A stretch of DNA of 64,000 bases from Prostheceraeus crozeri (GCA_907163375.1 CAJQUW010016128.1:1-64000); one strand, 5' to 3'. Positions 29,350 to 42,988 are shown, numbered from the stretch's first letter. Notes: a model not told the origin generated them from the letters alone. A program made the numbers and translations.

Positions 29350-31780
29350 GTTCAGGAACATAAGCACCTGACTTCCTGTCAGGGGATTAGATCTCGCATT
29401 TCCTACAGTTCATTTTCTCCCTGTATGTTGATCCCCTTGCGTCTAGCTAATTTGTCACCTAGCATGCTAACCACAGAATTAGATTCATCTATGCGCGCTT
29501 CGGTTTCCTAGAAAGGAACAATTGTATGCTACCTTAATATTGAAATGGCACATCACCTAATTAAAAATCTTGCTCCTTCTCGAATGGATAATTCGTGTAT
29601 CGCTTGCTATTGGAAATGGCAAACAATAAGCTGTCAGCAGAGGACAGCAGAGCCAGTGAGAGATGCGTGCTGTGATATCACGTCGCTCACACCAAAACAC
29701 ACATCGATGCGTGGCTTCGATTCAATGTATGCACTATACAGTGAGCAATGCCGAGGAGAGGATCATCAAGTGAACTAATTTTCGTACGCCTGCTACTTTC
29801 TTTAATAATGATCGGAAGGGTCAACATTATGGAGAAAACTTGTGCGCAATGATCTGAATTCTTCGAATCTGAAGGAATTTTGGCAATCGAAGCACTTTGC
29901 TGGAACTCACATTAATCCGCAAGCGACGCACGACTTTTTTCATATCTCTATAAGGTATTAGGAATTCTTTTTTGCCCACCTAATAGGTTCCGCAATGTGC
30001 CGTCCATTTCGTATTAATCACACTTCTAGCAAACCGAAGCAGATAAACAAAATATTTAATTCTGTGATGCCAACAGTGGCGTATCAGATCACTAGGGCAC
30101 GTGTGACGTCATCTCGTCTCATAAAGTTGATGAGTGCTGCTAATTGAGGAGTCAGAAGGGCGTCAAAGTTCGCTAGATTGACTACATATTATGCAAAGAA
30201 GAAGCCATTGAGACTAGGTTGAAAATTTGACCGAACTGCACCTTTAAATAGGGATTGTATCGATGTTGAAAGATGTAAACTAGGCCTGCTGATGATTCCT
30301 GATATTGGATGAAATGGCAGCTATTCAGGTCTGTTCCCATTTTTCAACTGAGGATGCAACTCAATATTTCATTATTCTATTTAAAGGATGTCACCATTTG
30401 ACAGAGCCAAATCAGAGATGAATTGGAAAGCGATCATAATTTCATTTACGATCTGATGAAAGTTCAGGCTCATGTACCAAAATTCTGGGCTCAATGCCCT
30501 CCAATCTGACATCCAACTCTGACTAGGCTACTTGCACTACATCGTACCAGATCTAGCAACAATGAGCAACATACTATAGCTGTTGATTTTTAGTTTAATA
30601 CTACTACACCATATTTACTGAAGGGTATGAACAAGGAACTCAAATAACTTTCTCATGGCACTGCGATCATGCGATAAACGATATTCGATTATATTGAACT
30701 GAAATTGTGGTAATCTAGCGATTATGGTAAAATCTGAATAGCCCGGAGGTCTGCTATTATTATACACTGCTTGTAAAGATACGATTCCCCTGTCCAAAAT
30801 AGTAGTTATGGTGACAATACCTGTGATACGATTGTAAAAAGTCAAATACTCTTTTACATGTTTTCTCCTCACCTTATATAGGACTTATACTCTGCGGCGG
30901 AGGATAATAATGACATTTCTTCAACAAGTTTTTGATTCCTGTCTAGAATTCGTCTCAAGAATGGATTCTGGAATTGACAGAGCGACAATTTTATAAATGG
31001 CGCAGAAAATGTTAAATTGCAGCATGCATGCGGTATAGCAAGTGATCGTCATAGATTGGACAAAAGTCAATAAAATCCGTAATATAGCTACTACAAGCCC
31101 AGTGCAAGAGAGCTCAAGCTCTATCACCGCAATGGAACCACAATTTCCCTGTGATTGTTGCAAGAGACCTCAAATTCTAGATAAGATAACAAAAGCGATT
31201 GCAAATGAAATGCGACAGTTTGTGACTTTTCCCTATAATTGTTTGCTACTTTAAAGTATTTGCCCTCAATGCTGATTTGTTAATTTTCAGCATTTGGAAA
31301 GCCAAGTGAAAGGTGTTTTTATCGATGTACCACTTTTATCGATGTAGTACGGCTGATCATGTGCCATAGCCATTATCAAGAAAATTGTGATCTGAAACTG
31401 ACTCTTGGACTCGTATCGGATGGAAGCTTATTTTTGAAGTAAGCTACTACCTCAAGTCTTGTAAGAAGTATTCTGATTTCGCATGGTCGCTCTATACTTC
31501 CCTCTCGTAGTTTCAGCAATTCCATTTATTATTCATTCACTATTCATGAGATTTGACCACATGTCTGATGCACTTGCTAAACTGCTGTTTGCTCTTCTGA
31601 TGCTGAACTTTTACTCATATTCTGTTACTTCATCAATGAATGGCAATTTTGCTTTTTGCAAATCTCGTAAACAGAATAGATGTATCTAGAAAAAATGTGT
31701 ATCTCCTCTTGAAGCTTCAGCTGTCAAATAAGAATTTCACAATTTCATTTTATCAAAATTCAAGTATAAAAGACATCCAC
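29350..31780. other. No gene recognised; likely downstream of or inside the channel gene
   Basis: The missing last exon(s) of the DEG/ENaC gene, with the second membrane segment, would be expected here or further down on minus, but I could not find them. Confidence 0.4.
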
Positions 31781-31784
31781 TTAC

Positions 31785-31842
31785 CATTTGACCAAGTGAC
31801 GGCCACATTGACTGGGAGATCTTCAACTCGTAATAGGTAGAT
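31785..31842 (-). CDS. DEG/ENaC channel exon 5 (found set), short
   Basis: A 58-bp exon between a TTCATAG acceptor and a GTAAGTGG donor. It completes the split Val codon of the previous exon and encodes STYYELKISQSMWPSLGQM; the Y-x-x-x-x-S-x-x-WPS pattern is a hallmark near the end of the extracellular domain of DEG/ENaC channels. Phase 2 in, phase 0 out. Confidence 0.8.
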
Positions 31843-32000
31843 CTATGAAGCAAGGAAGCGATTCATTATCACAAACAGTTAAACAGTAAAAATAGGGGGT
31901 AAATAGGCACAACTTCACAGCAGGTAACGAATATCAAATATTTGTCATATGATAGACGCAAGCGAATCATCAATTACGACATTCATATATTAGCTACAAA

Positions 32001-33561
32001 TTCCAGAGGTGGGCAAGATTCGGAAAAATGAAGTTCTGATCAGTGATTATCCGATTCACCAACTCAGAGTTCCGATTACGATCATCCGGCCGATTCAAAT
32101 TTAAAAAATCAAGTTCCGATTTACTGTTATCCAATGAATCGATTCTATTACCATTTCTTAAATCGATTCGATAATGGAATTCGACCAGCAGATGAAATTC
32201 AATTCAATTCAAATTTATCATCGTAGCACTCCATCAAATGTGTGTACTTCAAATATCAATTCAAATTCAGCTTTTTAAACTAGGAATAATAAAAAATACA
32301 TGGACACTTACAGCTGACAATTACACAGAAAAAATTTTGAAGAAAATTCTCTTTAGTGGGATATTAAATGTAGGATTTAATTTAAACGCCGGATAAAATT
32401 TTATTGGCGCATGCCATAGGCTACCAGTGGGGCGAAGCTTGATTACGATATCGGTAATAAGTTGAATGCCTACCGGTAGGCTACCATAAAATGTGAATAT
32501 TTTCGTGTTTGTGGCATCAGGGATATGTCGCAATCAGTCGAGTTGTTTAATGCTTTGTGATAGAACTATTTAAGTTGGTACGTAATGTCATTTGGTGAAA
32601 ACGTTTTGACGCCTCTATTAATAATAGTCTCCTAAACATTTTCATATACATGTAAGCTTCCATGTATTTTAGGAATCTGTGATGACATTAATCATGAGGA
32701 AATATACTAAGCGTGAGGCATATAGGCCTACCTACAGGATAGCAGGATATTAGACCTACGTCAATCAAGTTCACTAACATGGTCAAAAGAATTTTATTTG
32801 AAAAGTATCCTACTAATGAATCCTTGTTATAAAGTAGTAGTCCACTTAACTTCAAATTTGACGTCGTTCCTTGCTGAACTTTTAGAACAGTAGAACATTT
32901 CTCACAAGAGGGATATTTCGCTGTTTTTGAAGAACAGTTCCAAAGAACTCGAGGGACTAAAACTGTCTCTGTCCGCCCGTTCGTCGACATTTATGGTTGT
33001 AGTTGCGGTTCGTGTCCCTTGTTGGAAGCTCTAGCCACAGGTGTTCTTAGCGCTGGTTAAAAATTTCTTCATTTCATATTCTTCTTTGTGGCTATAGGGC
33101 TGGTGAAACTCCAACATAAAAGTGAGAAGATTTTCCTTCATCAATGACTTATACAGGACTACTATGACGCTGCATAAAGTACACAAAGTGAGATTGCGGG
33201 CGCTTATTGTCTGAGTGACAGAGCACAAATATTCGGCGAGCATTGGTCTTATTGCTTTGATAGTTAACACTGCGACACATGCGTTTTCAATTCGCCATTT
33301 GGTCGGTCGGTCGGTACGGTGAGACCACCAGACGAGAGTGAGAGAGTAATTTTATAAGTAATCCCTGTTCTGATGAAACAAGGTTGTCTTGACAACGATC
33401 CAGCCGAATCGCGAATCGCTTTGAAATATTAAACAGTCCGATTCGATTATCCGAACCGATTTTTTGATCTACTTCTGATTTGATCATCCGATTCGAAAAT
33501 GAAGTTGCGAATATTAGGATAATCGGACTATTTAGTCCGATCATCCGATTCCCAACTTGTG
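32001..33561. mobile_element. hAT-like non-autonomous element
   Basis: The left end CAGAGGTGGGCAAGATTCGG (32,004) is typical of hAT termini; the right end reads, inverted, CAAGTTGGGAATCGG. The flanks GCTACAAA (31,993-32,000) and GCTACAAC (33,562-33,569) may be an 8-bp target duplication with one change. Sub-terminal GATTATCCGATT-like motifs recur at both ends. No transposase seen. Confidence 0.5.
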
Positions 33562-33569
33562 GCTACAAC

Positions 33570-34550
33570 TAGCACAGTATATACAGTAGATGCAATAATA
33601 AAAATGTTTTGCTCTGCTATACACATTGCCAAGCTACCATGCGATGTTCAAGTTACTTGAAAAAGTCTTAAATGGACCTATTGATACAATTTCCCTCAGA
33701 TGTTGTTATCAGCAGCGTATTTAGGGGAGAAGCTATCGAGGCATGCCCACTTCAGGAATCTTAGGTTTTTTGCAACAATCCCACTTACGAACGCTACACA
33801 GGAGAGCGATCTTTTAATGCCCTCTCAACAATTATTTGCGATCGAGCGGGCGAAGATCGATTAAATGGATTAGCCCATCTTTTTATAAACAGAAGCATTC
33901 AGATCAATCGCAACCGATTTTTAGATATCTTTGCCATGCGGAGAAGACGAATATCTGATTTTTTTGTAGGCACAGATTCTACAATAAAGACCGAATACTC
34001 GTGAATACCAAACCAATTTCTGCTTCATTTGTAATCTGCAGATTTAACCATTTGTGGATAAGTACCGTCATAAGTCAGCATAGGATAAATCAAATTGATT
34101 TAATTCAATTCGGTAAAGTAAGCTAGCAAAAAATTTACCATTGCATAATAGTCCATCGTTGCGAATGAATATGATTTGCACCCCCTCCCCCAGGAGGAAT
34201 TTCTGGATGCGCCACTGCTTGCTATTAATCTTCAATTAACTATTGAAGCTACATGTAGGACATTCAGAACACTAGCAGCAGGGTTCCAAGTAAGTGGAAT
34301 ACAGCACTCTGTACAGTTTTTGTGTCTGATTTCAACGAATGATTGCCCTTAAGAGAGCAGATGGAAAAGTCTTCATAGATGGGCCCTAATTAATATTATG
34401 TTAGAAAATTTTCATTTCTAATTTAATTTGAATTTCTGTTTGAATTTGATCAGAATCTCATGATTTGTGCAGCAGGGAACAGTTTATTCTATGTCGACAG
34501 AAATACAAGCCAGAAGGCGTTGTCTCTTTGAAATTTAATCTCGGTGTCTA
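33570..34550. other. No gene recognised (intron of the channel gene)
   Basis: Between exons 4 and 5 of the DEG/ENaC gene; no coding frame supported. Confidence 0.5.
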
Positions 34551-34555
34551 TTGCT

Positions 34556-35557
34556 TTAACCCTCAGAGACCTGAGGGGGGTCCAGTGGACCCCGGAGCCA
34601 CATTTTTCTATTTCATTTTTTACGCTTACGATATATCAACCACTCAAGCCCATACAAAATCATCATTTCTGACAGTGAATCTGCATGTGTTATTTCATTT
34701 CAATTGAATCAGTAGAAGTATGCCAGATAGGCCAAGGGGGTCCACTGGACCCCCCCCTCAGGTCTCAGAGGGTGTAGAAATTCATCACAAAATTTTTGTA
34801 ATTAGATGAAAAATGATTTCGAACATGTCCACGATGGTGTATGAAGAGTGAAAGTCATTTATTCATTGTTTGCATCATGCTCGTAGATGTGCAATATGTT
34901 GGAAGATCGCAAAATGTGAATATTTTGCTTTCGCACATGATCTCGCGTGACTGATTGGCCTATATGAACAATTCGACATAAATCGATGTCCGAAATGAAA
35001 GCTATCATTATATTCATAGTTGAGCACCAAAAACTGATTGATGACAAACTTTTCACAGCAGTAATGATAAGTTTGAGATCTCCACAGCTGTTTTTGGTTC
35101 TAGAAGTACAGCAATTTTGATTCATTTTAGATCTATTTCTGATAGCTTTGGATAAATTTGAAAGAATGTACAAATGGAAAGGATTAGCTGCATGAATTAA
35201 ATCAATTGCATCAAAATCAACTATCTGAGGCTTTATGGTGACACAAAATATCGTAAAGCCGCCTCCTAGTGCAAATGATGCTGTACTAAATGTGGTTGAC
35301 TTACAAAAACACCATATTTTCGCACGTGTTTACTGAGAAGGCTGAAAGTCATTCAAGGGATTCGTTATACCGACATGCTACACGCAAACATCATTGTTTT
35401 ACTTAAAATCAACTTTCCTAATGTTTTGATATCGATTTAAGCAGGTAAACTAAGAATATGGTAAAGGGGTCCATTGGACCCCCCCCCTCAGGTCTCAGTG
35501 GGTGTGAAAAAGGTCAGGTCTCTGAGAATTAGCCGCCCAACGTTAGCTCAGGGTTAA
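34556..35557. mobile_element. TTAA-flanked element with repeated GGGGTCCA-TGGACCCC motifs
   Basis: Starts TTAACCCTCAGAGACCTGAG and ends CTCAGGGTTAA, both with TTAA. An arm of the form CCTGAGGGGGGTCCA...TGGACCCC appears at 34,570, inverted at 34,736-34,770 and again at 35,467-35,500. It lacks a transposase. It lies in an intron and its right edge is 19 bp from the donor of exon 4. Confidence 0.6.
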
Positions 35558-35576
35558 GCAAAGGTTTGATACTTAC

Positions 35577-35794
35577 ACACATTCCTCCACACAGCCTTCC
35601 TGTCCACTATTAGGTCCACATAAATGGCCGCCCATTCGTGCCGCTTTTTCCATACAACTCCTGCTGGCTGTTTTGTTGTAAGAGCACATTCCTACTTCAT
35701 AGGGAAGAGCTGGATTGTCAGCCAATGGCAATAACGGATTTGTGCAGTTACACACTGCAATTGTTAAATTCTGAACGCAAGTCTTGAAACAAGC
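35577..35794 (-). CDS. DEG/ENaC channel exon 4, cysteine-rich extracellular part
   Basis: 218 bp between acceptor TATTCTTACAG and donor GTAAGTATC; phase 0 in, phase 2 out. The product begins ACFKTCVQNLTIAVCNC and contains eight further cysteines, ending GCVEEC. The C-x3-C, C-x-C spacing is the cysteine-rich domain of amiloride-sensitive/FMRFamide-gated sodium channels. N-glycosylation sites NLT, NCT and NKT are present. Confidence 0.85.
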
Positions 35795-35799
35795 CTGTA

Positions 35800-36470
35800 A
35801 GAATACACAACTGATCGGTAGTGACTCATTGTTAGAAAAGAAATTACATGTCTGAATCAAAGAAGAATAAACGAACTTTATCATGGCGAGCATGGATAAC
35901 AAAAGCAATGTTCGGAATATTTAACTTGAAACTTATGGAACGCCAAATATTGTCAGATTAGTAATTTTACAGTTCAACATAAAAGCCATCATGATAGCTA
36001 CAACTATGATCAAATGTGCAGCAATAGTCACATGTTTGCTCTTGACAGGATGGGATATATCACCCTAGCCACAATAGTCTGCCGTGAACATGATTTGCCC
36101 GCTCTGCATGCATGAAATATATCATGAAGCTTAAAGGGAATTAGACCGAGACTTTTCATGCACCGAGAAAGATTGTGAGGTGTCCATTGAAATGTTAACT
36201 TCTCGGTCTCTCTTGGTGAAGAAACATGCAAATATTGCTCAATTAAGTAGTGGCCTTGAAGTCATCACTGACATAACGCCATTCAAAAATTGTGCGTTGA
36301 ATAAATTAATAAATGAATTAAAATTATCAATAGTGATGCATTTGGAAGACAACTTCACTCTTTATATCATCAAAAAGTGTGTTATCCACGAGCCTTCTCG
36401 TTGTAATAAAGCAGGCAGCAGCATCAATTGACGATGATCAATGAAGTCTCCTTCAGTTTTACAGCAAAAC
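35800..36470. other. Intron of the channel gene; nothing else seen
   Basis: Spans from the exon 4 acceptor to the exon 3 donor on minus. Confidence 0.6.
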
Positions 36471-36474
36471 TCAC

Positions 36475-36600
36475 CTTCTGAGTATAGACTAAATTTGGCA
36501 ATTGACTCAGGGTACTCATGTAAGCATTCCGTTGTAGAGCTTCTTCGCGGCTGAAGTTTTGACATTTCCCATAAGGGGGAATTGTTTTGTAAACAACTTC
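36475..36600 (-). CDS. DEG/ENaC channel exon 3
   Basis: 126 bp, exactly 42 codons, between acceptor TCATTTTCAG and donor GTGAGTTTT. It encodes EVVYKTIPPYGKCQNFS and LVYTQK; the PPYGKC box is conserved in DEG/ENaC extracellular domains. Phase 0 on both sides, in frame with exons 2 and 4. Confidence 0.82.
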
Positions 36601-36609
36601 CTGAAAATG

Positions 36610-39230
36610 AGAATAAGAAATCAAAAAATGCAGTCTTTTATACTGAGGATGCTAGATGGAAATGAATGAGCGTCTCTCGCTGTCACGCTCGGGTATTCCT
36701 ACACAACAGCAAAATTCAGTTTCCTCAAAAGATCTAAAAATCTGAACAGAAATAAATTGAACAAAGAATTAATTGTTATCATGAAATTAACTGATCTTCA
36801 CTGTGAAGTCATCAATCATGAAGGTTTTACGTCCCAAATCATTGAACTGTGAATCATCACACTGTGACAACATCAAGTTGATTTGATGCGAACGGATATT
36901 TATTTGTGAAACATTCAGCATGTGAAAACTTTGCAGACCAGTGGCATTCAGCACAGTTAAACTTATGAATAAATTGGTGCGATACTGACATAATATAATA
37001 ATCTGAGTATAGATAAAAAATATATAATGCGTGATACTGACAAAAGTAAACTTTCTGATGAGTAGTGATTGAATGCAATTTATGACTATAACAGTTGTGT
37101 GGCAGTTGTTCGAATGACGATGAAACTCAGTATTTTATAATTCACTCTTTTTATTGTTCAATCATCAGATGAGCTTAACAGCCAACTCATTGAAACAAAA
37201 TCAACCATAAATGAGATGAAGTTATCATAAAATCAGCCTACTCACAATCTTTCTCTTTACACAATCAATGTTTAAGTTGGTCATTAATGATAATATGTCA
37301 ATAATATGTCATAATATGCTTCAAGAAACTCGCTCCTTGGTTAAAATTCTCTTTACAGAAACCGATCTTAGATATCAAAGTCATTCAAATATGCGAAATG
37401 CAGAAAAGCACACATGTAAATTCTAGTATGAAATGAAATGATGAGTTTGAATTCAAAGATCGACATGCGTCACATTTGAAAATGTAGGCGATAACCCACA
37501 GAAATGGGCAAAAGTGTCCCGTCTAAAACTCTTAATGAAGAGCATTCAGTATTCTGTCCAGTTCAATAATCATTTCTCAAACATCTTTCAACATTTTTCA
37601 TGACCTCTAAATTCAATTCTATAGTAGGACGAAGATGAATAGCTAATATGTGCTGTCGATGCGAAGAGAGAACGAAGACATAAATGGGAAATTACAGAGA
37701 AAGTGAGACATGGATCGAATAACTAGGAATTTGTCAAAGTTGCCGCTCGCCTCTATTTTCCAAAGATGATGTTCGAAACCTTTGCAAATTAATATGACAG
37801 TCTCATCTGATGACTATTAGGTGCAACTGCTCGTGCGATAGCTCCTCGTCATAATTAGTTTAGTTCAATTTCAATGATTCGTCATATAGGGCCTATTCAA
37901 AAGTAAATATTATGAAACGACCGTTGCCAAGCATTTTGAGATCTCCAGACATGTTGAGGAAATACAGTAATTTAGTTATTTATGATATTTTTCCCCAAGA
38001 GTGCAAAAAGGCATGCAATGGGTTTCATTATCAGTCGGATGTTGATTTAGATCTGAGGAGGAATAAATCTTCGACAGAGAAAATAGATATGCATCAATCA
38101 ACGTTTCGCGATCAGCTTCAGCTGAATCGCAATATCATGTATTATATAATGGATAGATATCATAACGCAATGTGCAGAGGCTACTCAGAAAAATCCCTGT
38201 GTGTACTTAAAAGCGTGCATTTTTTTAAAAACTGCTGCTGGGTGCACTTACTGCAGCTAGAAATGGAAGAAAGCATGAAATTGCTTCAAAGCGATTATGG
38301 GTGACAAGTTTCACAGCATGAGATTATCTTGGGAGACCTTTGATTTCGAAAAGATTTATCTTTTAATGATGAGACCTCTGCCAAAAATTACCGTGGAATG
38401 ACCCATATTTGTAAGTTGCGCGTCACCCGTGTGTTGCTGCAGACTCAACTTGACTAGAGTTTTGAATCTTCATTGACTTTGCAACGGTGTCACATAATTT
38501 TTTTGAGGCAATGAGAAAAAATGTGGAGAGGAGCTAGGAAAAACATATAAACTGATTTGAAAAAAACTTGCTTGCTACTTCCATTGCTCAGATTCTGAAT
38601 ATACCATCCATTAACATCTTAAATGCAAAACAAGAACAAATCACTTTTCAGTGAGTTTTCAGCTACGATTTTGTGATAACTTTGTGATATCATTGTCTCT
38701 ATCCCAGTCCAGCAACTCCGAAAAACAATATGTCAAAATTGACCTCATAAAAAGCTCATTATTAATTCATTAATATTTATTATTATGATAATATTTAATT
38801 TATTATCATACTCAAATGTCTACTTATTGATAAATTACGGTCTGTAAATTGCGAGAATATCATAATTGACCGCTGTCCAGCAAACAAGTGGACAGCAATA
38901 TATTGTTTGTTTGAAGGCTGTGAATGCAAGTTCTCGAATGATCTACAGGGCGTTAATGTGCGGCACAATTGGAAGGCATGAGAATCGATTGAATCTTGAC
39001 ACAATCTGATGGAGATGATCCGTTATTTTTGTGAGCAGCTGTGTAAATCGAGTTTGGTGAATTCCCTCGAGGCTGGATGTCACTGTTGGTCAACCTACAG
39101 CACTTACCATGCGTTTGAAAGCATCCACAGCTACTAGATGATTGTACAAAATATGCCATTGAAAAATGTCTCAGTTGATCTTGTTGCACCTGATGATATC
39201 ATTGTTTCGCCCTTTTTCTGAGTATCGTCA
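36610..39230. other. Intron of the channel gene; no other gene supported
   Basis: A plus-strand frame of 130 codons at 37,912-38,304 has no recognisable motif and may be chance or an old insertion. Confidence 0.45.
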
Positions 39231-39236
39231 TCTCAC

Positions 39237-39495
39237 CTTTCTCATTCCAATTTGAGTTACTGCTCCTGGGTAAATGCTCACTCCGAAATCCTCCGGAATG
39301 GGCGTTTCTGACTGCTCATGGATTTGAATTCGAATTCCTGCATTGCTGGTAAGATCAGGTACATAAGAACTTTGTTGGAGATAAAACGATAATCCTAAAA
39401 TGCTTGAAGATCCGGCTTGCTGTGTTTCCTCACTTCCATTGACGTTGAAGACGTAGCAATTCCCGTACACTGGATTGAAGAACTGAGTAAACATC
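39237..39495 (-). CDS. DEG/ENaC channel exon 2 with FNPVYGNCYVFN box
   Basis: 259 bp between acceptor CTCCTTTCAG and donor GTGAGATGAC. Product: MFTQFFNPVYGNCYVFNVNG, then ILGLSFYLQQSSYVP, AGIRIQIHEQSETP and SIYPGAVTQIGMRK. The YGNCYxFN box and the PGAVTQI-type strand are signatures of the family. The first base completes a Lys codon split with exon 1. Confidence 0.9.
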
Positions 39496-39879
39496 CTGAA
39501 AGGAGATTCATCAGAGAATGAGAAGAGAGAAAAGAATACAATTGCCTTATATTGACAATCATGAACTATGAATACTAATTTGATGGCATTGGGAAGAAAG
39601 ATTACGACTGGATATTTTACTGACCGAATGACATTGTGACATTTCAAGTGGTTTCAGTTTTCATTTATGTAAAATTTATGAAAATTTCCCCCTTTCTTCT
39701 CTATACTGTGCTAGGCCAACAGTTTTAAAGCATGTCTTTTCAGTCACTGGAAACAATGTCACTTACAAAAGAACATCAAGAGAGAATGCAAGTGTGCGAG
39801 AACAACTGGATCAGGAGATTGTGCGGAGTGAAGCTGATCAAGAGGAAGCGAGAGGGGACTTGATAAAGGAAGTTGAAAT

Positions 39880-40130
39880 AAGAAGATCGGTGACACAGAA
39901 AATTGTAGCAAAGCGATTGGCTTGGGCCGGACATGTGGCAAGGATGATAAAATAGAGATTGCCAAGGCGAGTGGAGAGACAAGCGCACGGGGAAGAGGAA
40001 GACCAGGAATCCGATGGACCGATTGCGTGAGAAGAGACCTACAGAGAGCGGAAGATGATTGGACAGGATGGAGAACAATGGCTGAAGACAGAAGAATGGA
40101 AAACGACTGTCAACAAAGTGGTGGGATCAT
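39880..40130 (+). pseudogene. 3' end of a non-LTR retrotransposon reverse transcriptase
   Basis: LAWAGHVARM, then (after a frameshift) GRGRPGIRWTDCVRRDL and WRTMAEDR are the C-terminal tail phrases common in RTE/Jockey-type LINE proteins. It lies in intron 1-2 of the channel gene in the opposite orientation. Confidence 0.75.
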
Positions 40131-40139
40131 GGAGTGTGT

Positions 40140-42740
40140 GACATTAAAATCATCGAAATGGGAATCTCTGCTATATGCATGTAGACTCCGTAGAAGACGC
40201 TTGGTGCATGCTAACATCTTTCTCAAGGGTTGTTTCACTCTCTCCGTAAAACACTGAAAGGGGAGCAACGACTGGTGGATGACTTGTGGATGCATGATCG
40301 CCTAATGAGTATTAACAATGTCTGAAAAATGAATTCCCTTTTTGTATTTCGTCTGTTCTGAGAATATCAAATCAAGTGTAATATTACTTTCAAGTAAGTA
40401 GATGTGGGTCAAAAGCAGATGAACAATCTCTCGATTCAAAGACCAAGTGAGTAGTTAGATTCATTGGCTGATGAGGAAATGCATGGCCCATTGTTTAAAT
40501 CCAAAGCTAAAAGACTAACTGCTATTAGACCAAGACACTAATCCTTTGCACAAAAAGTTCAACTGTTGCTCAATGTGAAGTATGAAATTAAATGCACTTG
40601 CATATGATTCAGTAAAACAGCTAGAAATTCAAAAGATTCAATAAGAGTAGGCATCCTTCTGGCCAGTGAAGACGTTATTGATGTAGAATTTGCCATCATA
40701 ATAACTTCTAACTTATCCACCATGTTTGTTGAATACAAGAAAATCAAAATCACAAGCACACGAGCTGATGCAAATGCCACGTGTCTGATGCAAATCAATG
40801 CATAGATCACACGTTTTCCACGAACTGTAGATCTTTCTGCTTTGCGCATGATTTTCGATTTCTTCGGCAAACTTAAATCTTGGCACCTCTATCTTGATGC
40901 ATCATGCACTCGTGGGTATTTTAGTCATAGACTTACGATTCAATCTCGCTGCGATAAATACTCATATATGTATATGTCAAGCCTCTTTTGAAAACTCACC
41001 CTCTTTGACGCCTCTCCCCTTCGACATTCCCCCGTGCGTGGGTTAATAAGCAATGAATACAATGAAGTCTCGCTAATCTGGGCAAAGTTAATCCGGAAAC
41101 CTCACCATCCGGAAGAAGACACATGGTAACGGAATTCCGCAACACTGGTTATAACTGATAATCCGGCAACGCCGGCCAACTGCCCGGCCTCGGCCGTAAA
41201 TTTGGAAGACCAGCCGGTCGGTCAATTTAATAAGGTCATGATCATGAATACTAGCAACTTATGCTTGTGTTCAAATTAAGACCCTACTATGTGTCAAAGA
41301 AAGTTTCCAGAATTCTATATTCGAGCCTCCATGAATTGTGCAAGCATTGTGTATTCCTTAACCTGCATCTACTATAACATATTTCCAAATCTTGAATGAT
41401 TTCACTGTGTCGGATAGTTTATATAACGCTTGGAGCTTAGAGATGCAATAAATGATGGATCTCAATGCAGTCCAGGGCCTGCAACCCGAATATCTAACAG
41501 CGAATCGTGGAATTTAAGATCGGCACGCCATACATTTTTATCAACGTTGTACAGGTACCGTAACATTCACGGTCCGGGAACACTCACTGAAATGAAAAAT
41601 TGAAGGCATATCTGGCAAGCTCTTATGCGTCAGCTCGCGGTCATTAATATAAACTCGAAAGATCCGAATTTAAACTGCAGTGTAGAGAGTTCTTAATTGA
41701 ACATGCTCATCACTGGATTTTCCTCGCAAGTGAAGAAGTTAATTTCTTTCCAGTGAATCACTTCAAATCAAATTTAATGATGCACCTCGCACATTTGGAG
41801 ACAACATTTCGCAGCATCAGCTCTCAGTCAGTAATTTGATTATTCATCTCAGAACTTTTATCTCTAGAAAAACATTTCTTTTGTATTGGAAATCGTTGAC
41901 CGCTCAGAACTTTCTTGTGGAGGCGAGATAGCTATGCGCATTATTGCTGTTATCATTGCTGTACCCGTTTGGGTTATCCCGCTCTTTCATTCGATCCAAC
42001 GTACGAACCGTTTTACGCTACACGGGTCAGTCCCCATTTCGATTGGACCACGGGGTTTTTTCCATGTAGCGATTTGCAAATATAGTTTTTATACTTTTCT
42101 ATTTCTTATGGCGTTAATTCGCTTCATATTGTACATAGATTGAGCTGTACGAATAAAGGCCTTATATATTTAATTAAATGTAAGAGATGTAAAAAGGGAA
42201 AATTCGAGGAAAATAAAGTGAATTGCATGTTGAATGAATATATAGCAGTGCTGATTGCAAAGTGATTGCTTTACATGTACTTCTCAATTACATGGATAAA
42301 GATGTAATTGAATACGGTTGCAAATTACTTATGAGAAAATGCAATCGATTGCAATAACTAATTACAGCTAATGTAATTGCAATTACAATGCAAGTCTTAT
42401 GATTTTTTGGACTGGGGACAACATATATCTAGATATAGCGTGCATTAATTGCATGTTCGTTTGTGCTAGGCGATATATCGCAGGATATTTATCAATAGAA
42501 ATGATGATAACCGTGAATCTTTGAAAATTACCCTAAAAAGTGTAGACAGCCTACCTAGCCAATGTTGCCCACTGGTAGTCGCCATCGTTTAGGTACCGTT
42601 ATCATCAGAACACATATTCATTTCGTAGCATTGTCTTCAATGTTCAAATCCCTTCTAGTCCGCTATTATTATTACGTGTTCAACGATGGCTTGTGTACAT
42701 GCATAATGTTAAAAAAAAGCTCTAAAAAAGCTAAATATCA
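40140..42740. other. Intron; scattered repeat remnants
   Basis: At 41,060-41,200 phrases such as TAATCCGGAAACCTCACCATCC resemble ends of Tigger-type elements. At 42,250-42,400, ATTGCAATTAC-like motifs recur, like degraded MITE ends. No gene supported. Confidence 0.4.
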
Positions 42741-42749
42741 GAAACTCAC

Positions 42750-42988
42750 TTAGGTGTGCAGTATCTCCCTCGATAAGTACATTCAACGATCATGTCTGAA
42801 TAAGAATAACCCATTGCTATCCGATCGATTTCTTGAAGAGAGAAAAAGGCGTCAATGAATTCATACTGCTTCGTATCCTCCGCAGGAACACTCTCACTAT
42901 TCACGCCACTCCAACCGAAACTATCAGCGGTTTTATCTGCATTTTCGTGTATCAGCTGTCTGATAGCAGCAAACGAATTTACATGGGA
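42750..42988 (-). CDS. DEG/ENaC channel exon 1 of those found
   Basis: 239 bp between acceptor CTCTCCGTTTCAG and donor GTGAGTTTC. Encodes the start of the extracellular domain: VNSFAAIRQLIHENAD, FFSLQEIDRIAMGYSYSDMI and ECTYRGRYCTPK. The G-x4-DMI...C-x-(Y/F)-x-G-x2-C pattern is typical. Ends with AA; the next exon supplies G. The exon(s) with the N terminus and first membrane helix were not found upstream. Confidence 0.85.

Noticed and set aside
37912..38304. 130-codon plus-strand ORF
   Set aside because: No motif, no splice or promoter context, inside an intron of the channel gene.
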